Below, piece after piece: positions 22,201-26,461 of a stretch of DNA of 26,461 nt. This DNA comes from Zarea fungicola (Eukaryota; Ascomycota; Sordariomycetes; Hypocreales; Cordycipitaceae): the NCBI GenBank assembly GCA_900169235.1, contig FWCC01000633.1, positions 1 to 26,461 on the forward strand. The letters are read 5' to 3'. The notes under the pieces are model-generated. The model worked only from the letters and a program-made list of their open reading frames with translations. It had not been told where the DNA came from and did no database searches. A program made the position numbers and the translations under genes. Position 1 is the stretch's first letter; each line of letters starts with the position of its first letter.

Positions 22201-24297
22201 AATGTCGACTTCCCAGAACCAATCGCTCCCACAACAGCGGTAAGGGATCCTTCCGCGGCTTCAAAGTTGACATGCTGGAGAACAGACGTAGGGTGACCAC
22301 TGGGAGCAATTGTCGCATCCACAAAGCGTATCACAGGGACAACGTCAGCCCCGGCAGCCAAATCATCACGCTCTTGCTTCTTTTCGGTGTCAGTATCCCT
22401 ATCGGTATCCCGCTGCCCCCCGTCTTGCGCCTTTTCCGAAAGGTCACTTCCCACACTGCCGCCACTCTGATGATCCTCTCCCACAATTCTCTGGTCCTCA
22501 TTCTCGGGCGATTGGAAAAACTCCTGGATCCGCAGAAGACCCCGCATCATGGTCATGACAGTCGTAAACGCCTTGATCGTGTCCACCAGCGGATCCTGTA
22601 GGAGAGCCACAATCGCCAGCGCAGGGAAGACTTGCTTCGCATTCACCTGATGGTCATCCAGCCCCGTCCAGAAGAGCGCTCCCGCAATCACCACCGCGGG
22701 TGTGGAAATGTCCACGAAGAGGAGGCAGAGGTTGGTGACCGATTGCAGGGACCGGTACTTCTTTGACCGTTCCATCTCCGCGACGCGTTGCGCTTCGAGG
22801 TGCTCCACCATAACGGGGCCCAAGCCGTGCATCTTGATGGAGGGCAGCTGGGCGAGCACATTGGACGTGTCGGCGACGCGCGCGTCAATGGCCTTGTTCC
22901 ACTCGGCGAACGCAGCCGACGTCGCGCGGCCGAGAGTGAGGCCGGACGTGAAGGTGATGAGGAGCGGGCCGAGGACCAGGACAAAGGAGGTACCGACGAG
23001 GCGGGAGAGCAGGTACATGCCGAGGGCGGACTGGAAGACGCTAAAGGGGATGACGTACAGCGACGAGAGGCCGAGGGCAATGGCCTGGATGTCTGCCGTC
23101 ATGAGCGTCATGACGGAGCCCTTTTGGGCCTCGCGCAGGGACAGGCGCGTGCACTTGGCGTAGAGCTCCGTGATGAGCGCGCCGCGGATCTGCGCGAGCA
23201 GGCGGTCGGTCATGTGCAAAGAGTAGTTGTGCGTCAGCGTGAAGCCGATGAAGCCCAGCACCGTCGCGCCAATGAGTGAGTTGCCCATTTGGTCCGACAA
23301 CGACGGCGCTGACGTAGTGGCTTGATTATCCAGACGCTCAATCACTCGCTGCATGATAAACGGCTGCGAATATTGAAACCCCGTGGCGCAAAGCTCGGGC
23401 AGAATAATGGCCAAAAACTCCATTGGCAAGCAGCCAAAGCACACCTTGGCCAGTGAAAATGCAGCGGTGGACTTGTTGGCCCGCCACGCTTGGTTGAATT
23501 TCCCATGCAACAGCTTGGCAGCAAACTCTGGCCCCAGAGCTCCAATATCATTGAGCGTGATCTTGTGACGGTAGCCATGAGCAAAGAGAGGGTTAAGCCA
23601 CACAAAAAGCAGTCTGCCCAAGAAGCCGGTCGTTGATTCTGGACCGATAAAGGGCGATGGGTGAAGGATATGTCGCGTCTTGGGAACTTCTTCAACAGCG
23701 ATGAGGGCGAGTTTAAGACCCGCGGTGAGGGCGGCTACGGCGCCGAGGTGGGAGAAGAGGGCATTGCTGCCACCTTCCGCGCGGATGAAGAACGACCGGC
23801 TCTTGGTGGCGTCAAGAAGCATGGTGATTGAGAGATACATGCCGGTTATAGAAGATGCTTGTAGATTGTGTAGATGAACGACGTAGATGGCTATGCCAAT
23901 TGCTATAGATGTCATGGCTGCGAGAACGGTGGCGGCCATTGAGGCTGGTGTCCTGGACTCAGATTGTGATTGCCGGAGGGCAATGTTTGCAATGTCAACG
24001 CCAACAATGGCTATCGCAATGGTCTAACCGTACCGTCAGTTAATCATTTCTGTTCATTTTTGTTTCTTTTTACAAGAGCAGAAGGCTTGGAGTAAACTTT
24101 ACCATTTTTGCCCATAGCAAGAAACTGGTGCGAATGCAGCGCAGCTTTCGCAGGTTGTAACGTATGAGTATAGGCAGAAGAAGGAGGGCGAGACAACATG
24201 GCACAATTCCCATGACGACATCTTCAAACGTCAGGGTAAAGTCAAAAATGGAGTGGATTGGAGGCCAAAACTTCCGATCCGCCTGCAGAGTTGCCAT
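19294..24297 (-). CDS. ABC-C (MRP-type) transporter with TMD0, 1451 aa, eleven exons
   Basis: Exons (minus strand): 24297-24103, 24023-21927, 21865-21703, 21637-21311, 21251-21143, 21082-21011, 20935-20885, 20831-20767, 20695-20080, 20018-19929, 19864-19294. All junctions keep frame and give 1451 residues. Order: TMD0 (about five helices, 1-190), TMD1, NBD1, TMD2, NBD2. NBD1: Walker A GAIGSGKST (664-672), signature LSGGQ (756-760), Walker B VLDD (778-781), His817. The Asp at the catalytic-Glu position of NBD1 is normal for ABC-C proteins. NBD2: Walker A GRTGSGKSS (1258-1266), LSAGQ (1367-1371), Walker B with DE (1396-1397), His1428. So NBD2 should be the hydrolytic site and NBD1 degenerate. 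The TMD1-NBD1 linker carries a charged DTDRDTDTEKK stretch. The family exports conjugates, drugs or metabolites across vacuolar or plasma membrane. ATG at 24297 has a strong ACCATGG context; an in-frame ATG at 24348 would add 17 residues. Confidence 0.92.
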
Positions 24298-25931
24298 GGT
24301 TGCCCTGGGACTCACCAACCCTCGCCAAAGACTGGCGTGGGCGTACATGGCTACTTGGCAAAACGCAAGTGGGTGTCGTTTTCAGGCAAGCACAGGGTGT
24401 TGCTCAATGGCAAGGCTTCTAATTCCAGAGCACTTTTACTCAAGAAACAATTAGGGAAGCTCAAACTACCATTTGAAAGAGAGAGCGGGGAAGGTCAGGT
24501 TTTATTGGGAATATTTGGGTAAATAGCGACGGATATATGCAAATGCAAGCCTCAGTTCTCCATCCCAGTACATATACTCCTCAGCAAACATGCCATGGCT
24601 GTAGGTTGCAATGCAAGCTGCAGCTCACTGCATAGTAACAGACAGGGGAGGACAATTTCAAGCCCAAAAAGCCCTTATCAAAGTTCCATTGGCCATTGGC
24701 GAACGTTTCCGAGGACCTTTTGCTTTCCCCACGGGTGGCGGGCGGCCGAGTCGCGCAGAGAATCGCTCGTTCATTGTTGGTGGCGTTTTTTTCTTGTCTT
24801 TCACGCTGCATAATAAAGAGGGGCGCATGGATGCGTTTGGTCATCTTGGCGGCCAACCCAACATAGCGTTACATTGGAGGAATAAAATCAGGCTGCGCGC
24901 GCAAGGGTGCGTGCGTGCCTGTTCTTGGGGAGCGCGATACCTTGGGCAAGACCTGAAATCAATCTTGGTAAGTTCCATTTAGTAGCCGCGCCTCGATGGG
25001 ATCTGACAGTACGTGCTTTGTACTGTAACTAGCCTTCGTCTTCATAGATGAAGTTGTGGGAATAAAGACAGGAGGAGGCGGCGGCCATCGATCGGCTCTA
25101 GCCAGCGCCTCCCCCTTCTCCACAGCAAATGCGCCCTTTCGCCAGTAATCACTTGGTTGCTAGAGACGGTTAGATCTGGGCGCCAACGGGGAACTGTAGG
25201 ACCGACTAGCTAGCCCCCAGACAAATGACAAGTCACCCTCTGCGGACTTGTGGCGATGGGGTACCATTCAACCTGTCGACGTAGTCGGTCTGACTTGGTG
25301 GTTCGTCGGCCGCGAAAAATCCTCGCTTTCAGAACACCGATTCAACCGTGGCTTGCTAAATAGTGTTTGATATTCGTTGCTATTAAATAAATCAATAATT
25401 GTATTCTCGTAGGCGGGCTTGATTGCGGCTTTCAGTGCACCCGGCATTGTCTGGGAATTTCTAGGGTGCGTATGTCTGCCCCTATCTTGGGACCTAGGTA
25501 GGTGAATTACAAGATCTAGCCTGACCCAGAGCAACAGACCATATTACTTGTGATCTAAAGCTCGAAGGCTTTGTTAGAAGTGGACAACATAAGCTCAATC
25601 TCGGCCATGGAAAGGTTATCTCTTTCACGCCAAATAATGGCCCAGTGGGACGAGACACATGTAGGGCGCTTGCAGTGATGTTAATAACCACGAACTCAGC
25701 CAAGCCCATTGACTGGCCCACCAACTGCATTGCTACCCTTTCACCGGAAAGCGCGATGAAACTAGCAATTATTGCCATGTTCAATGTCGTCGCATCGAAT
25801 TAGCCGACATAGAAATATATATATACATATATGGAACGTGTACGGTGCCAAATCAGTGGATTGACTTGTTTATGAAATCGTCACTCAGTGGCTTAAATTT
25901 CTGTGTTGTCATCTCCACGCTTACGCGTGAT

Positions 25932-25954
25932 ACCCACCACATTCTGTAGTGGGT
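25932..25954. repeat. Short inverted repeat near the transposase relic
   Basis: Arms ACCCAC and GTGGGT, extended by ACA and TGT after one mismatch, enclose a 3-nt loop. It lies about 85 bp before the transposase start and just upstream of a pair of direct repeats, so it is probably part of the transposon's subterminal region. Confidence 0.65.
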
Positions 25955-25966
25955 GCTCACCACCTT

Positions 25967-25993
25967 CGTGACCACCCCACCTCCGTGACCACC
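25967..25993. repeat. Two direct repeats CGTGACCACC in a putative transposon end
   Basis: Identical 10-bp copies at 25967-25976 and 25984-25993, 17 bp apart start to start, 46 bp before the transposase ATG. Related CTCACCACC lies just before. Subterminal repeats bound by the transposase are known in several DNA transposon families; this role is inferred from position. Confidence 0.6.
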
Positions 25994-26038
25994 TTGTCGC
26001 GACCTTCTGACTTCGACGCGTAATTGCCACCGCAAATC

Positions 26039-26461
26039 ATGGAAAACGACGACATAAGTGATGAAATTTTAATCGCCTCATGCCTGTAAGAACTTAAGGA
26101 AAATCCTGACCTGCCAATTAGCACGGTTATAAAGGAATATGGCGTTGACCGATCAAAGCTCTGACGCCGTATGAAGGGAATTTTAGCGCCTGGCGGTAAA
26201 CATCACCTTAATGCCAACCTTTTAGAAGGTGAAGAAGCCGGGCTTTTGGCTATAATTAAGCGCCTTAATGACCTTAATTTTTCTATATAAAAGAATTATA
26301 TTATTTCCGCTGCCTGCTGAATTATAAAGCGCTGGCTTCCTAAAGGTAGTACTGAAAATCTAACTATTAGAAAGAACTAGGTTGATTGCTTTATTTCTCA
26401 CTATAACCTTTATATTTAGAAGTAGAAAACTCGTTGCTAGGATAGATAAGTGGCTAAAAGC
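26039..26461 (+). pseudogene. Relic of pogo/Fot1-type (CENP-B-like) transposase, 5' part, runs off window
   Basis: Starting at ATG 26039 one frame keeps protein-like sequence to the window edge although it has nine stops: TAA 26087, TGA 26162, TAA 26288, TGA 26318, TAG 26378, TAG 26417, TAG 26423, TAG 26438 and TAA 26447. There is no frameshift. The beginning (ISTVIKEYGVDRSKL followed by RR) looks like the psq-type helix-turn-helix of fungal pogo-family transposases. The KRWLP and NLTIRK parts fit the following CENP-B-type HTH (the usual family wording is a W or F followed by KR, then R-K). The DDE catalytic domain would lie beyond the edge. All nine stops can arise by one C-to-T change from Gln or Arg codons, the pattern expected of repeat-induced point mutation. 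It must be non-functional here. Family call is from motif memory only. Confidence 0.68.
26039..26461 (+). mobile_element. Left part of a decayed class II (Tc1/mariner superfamily, pogo-like) element
   Basis: Called from the transposase relic and the repeats just upstream. The true left end probably lies between about 25860 and 25930, but I cannot fix terminal inverted repeats because the other end is outside the window. The sequence downstream of the ATG is clearly more AT-rich than the gene exons, which fits RIP-type decay. Confidence 0.5.

Larger units (their letters stand above)
24298..26038. other. Gene-poor region upstream of the ABC transporter
   Basis: About 1.7 kb from the ABC transporter start to the transposase relic. 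The left part should be the ABC transporter promoter and leader. Two minus-strand open frames (25268-25534 and 25494-25784) have protein-like stretches but no family I recognise. An alternating AT tract lies near 25811-25832. Right of about 25880 the sequence probably belongs to the transposon's left end. Confidence 0.5.

Noticed and set aside
1153..24297. Secondary metabolite gene cluster
   Set aside because: Regulators and transporters are present, but there is no synthase, terpene cyclase or tailoring oxidoreductase in the window.
1..26461. tRNA genes, rRNA, CRISPR arrays, bacterial-type operons
   Set aside because: No T-arm/anticodon-arm pair, no regularly spaced repeats; the gene structure is clearly eukaryotic.

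Overview
This window looks like nuclear DNA of a filamentous ascomycete. The genes have many short introns (about 53-147 nt) with GT..AG ends and CTAAC/CTAAT-type branch points. The protein families are typically fungal: Zn(II)2Cys6 regulators, a seven-helix PTH11/rhodopsin-type membrane protein, an AA11-type LPMO and an ABC-C transporter with TMD0. A sordariomycete, perhaps Hypocreales, is my guess from gene style only.

Layout, left to right. Two Zn(II)2Cys6 transcription factors lie in tandem on the minus strand (3550-1153 and 6421-4619). A gene-poor 3.1 kb stretch follows. On the plus strand come a secreted PLC-like phosphodiesterase related to the AIM6 family with an extra N-terminal domain (9566-11101) and a single-exon AA11-like LPMO (12947-13639). 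A PTH11-like integral membrane protein (15397-14028, minus) is convergent with the LPMO gene. An APC-superfamily amino acid/choline-type permease (17476-19196, plus) is convergent with a full-length ABC-C (MRP-type) transporter of 11 exons (24297-19294, minus), with 97 bp between their stop codons. The right edge holds the 5' part of a pogo/Fot1-type transposase relic with nine in-frame stops and no frameshift, as expected after RIP-like C-to-T mutation.

I rebuilt all gene models by hand, checking donor, acceptor, branch point and phase at each junction. Every model is in frame across its full length. Together the genes suggest a region facing the environment: nutrient sensing, secreted enzymes, uptake and efflux, with two possible local regulators. 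There is no biosynthetic core enzyme, so I do not call a metabolite cluster. The best leads are the two micro-exons (13 and 10 nt) inside the zinc cluster of the first regulator, the unassigned secreted domain fused to the AIM6-like phosphodiesterase, and the way introns cut the ABC transporter at its ATPase motifs. I did not find a clear undescribed multi-gene system.
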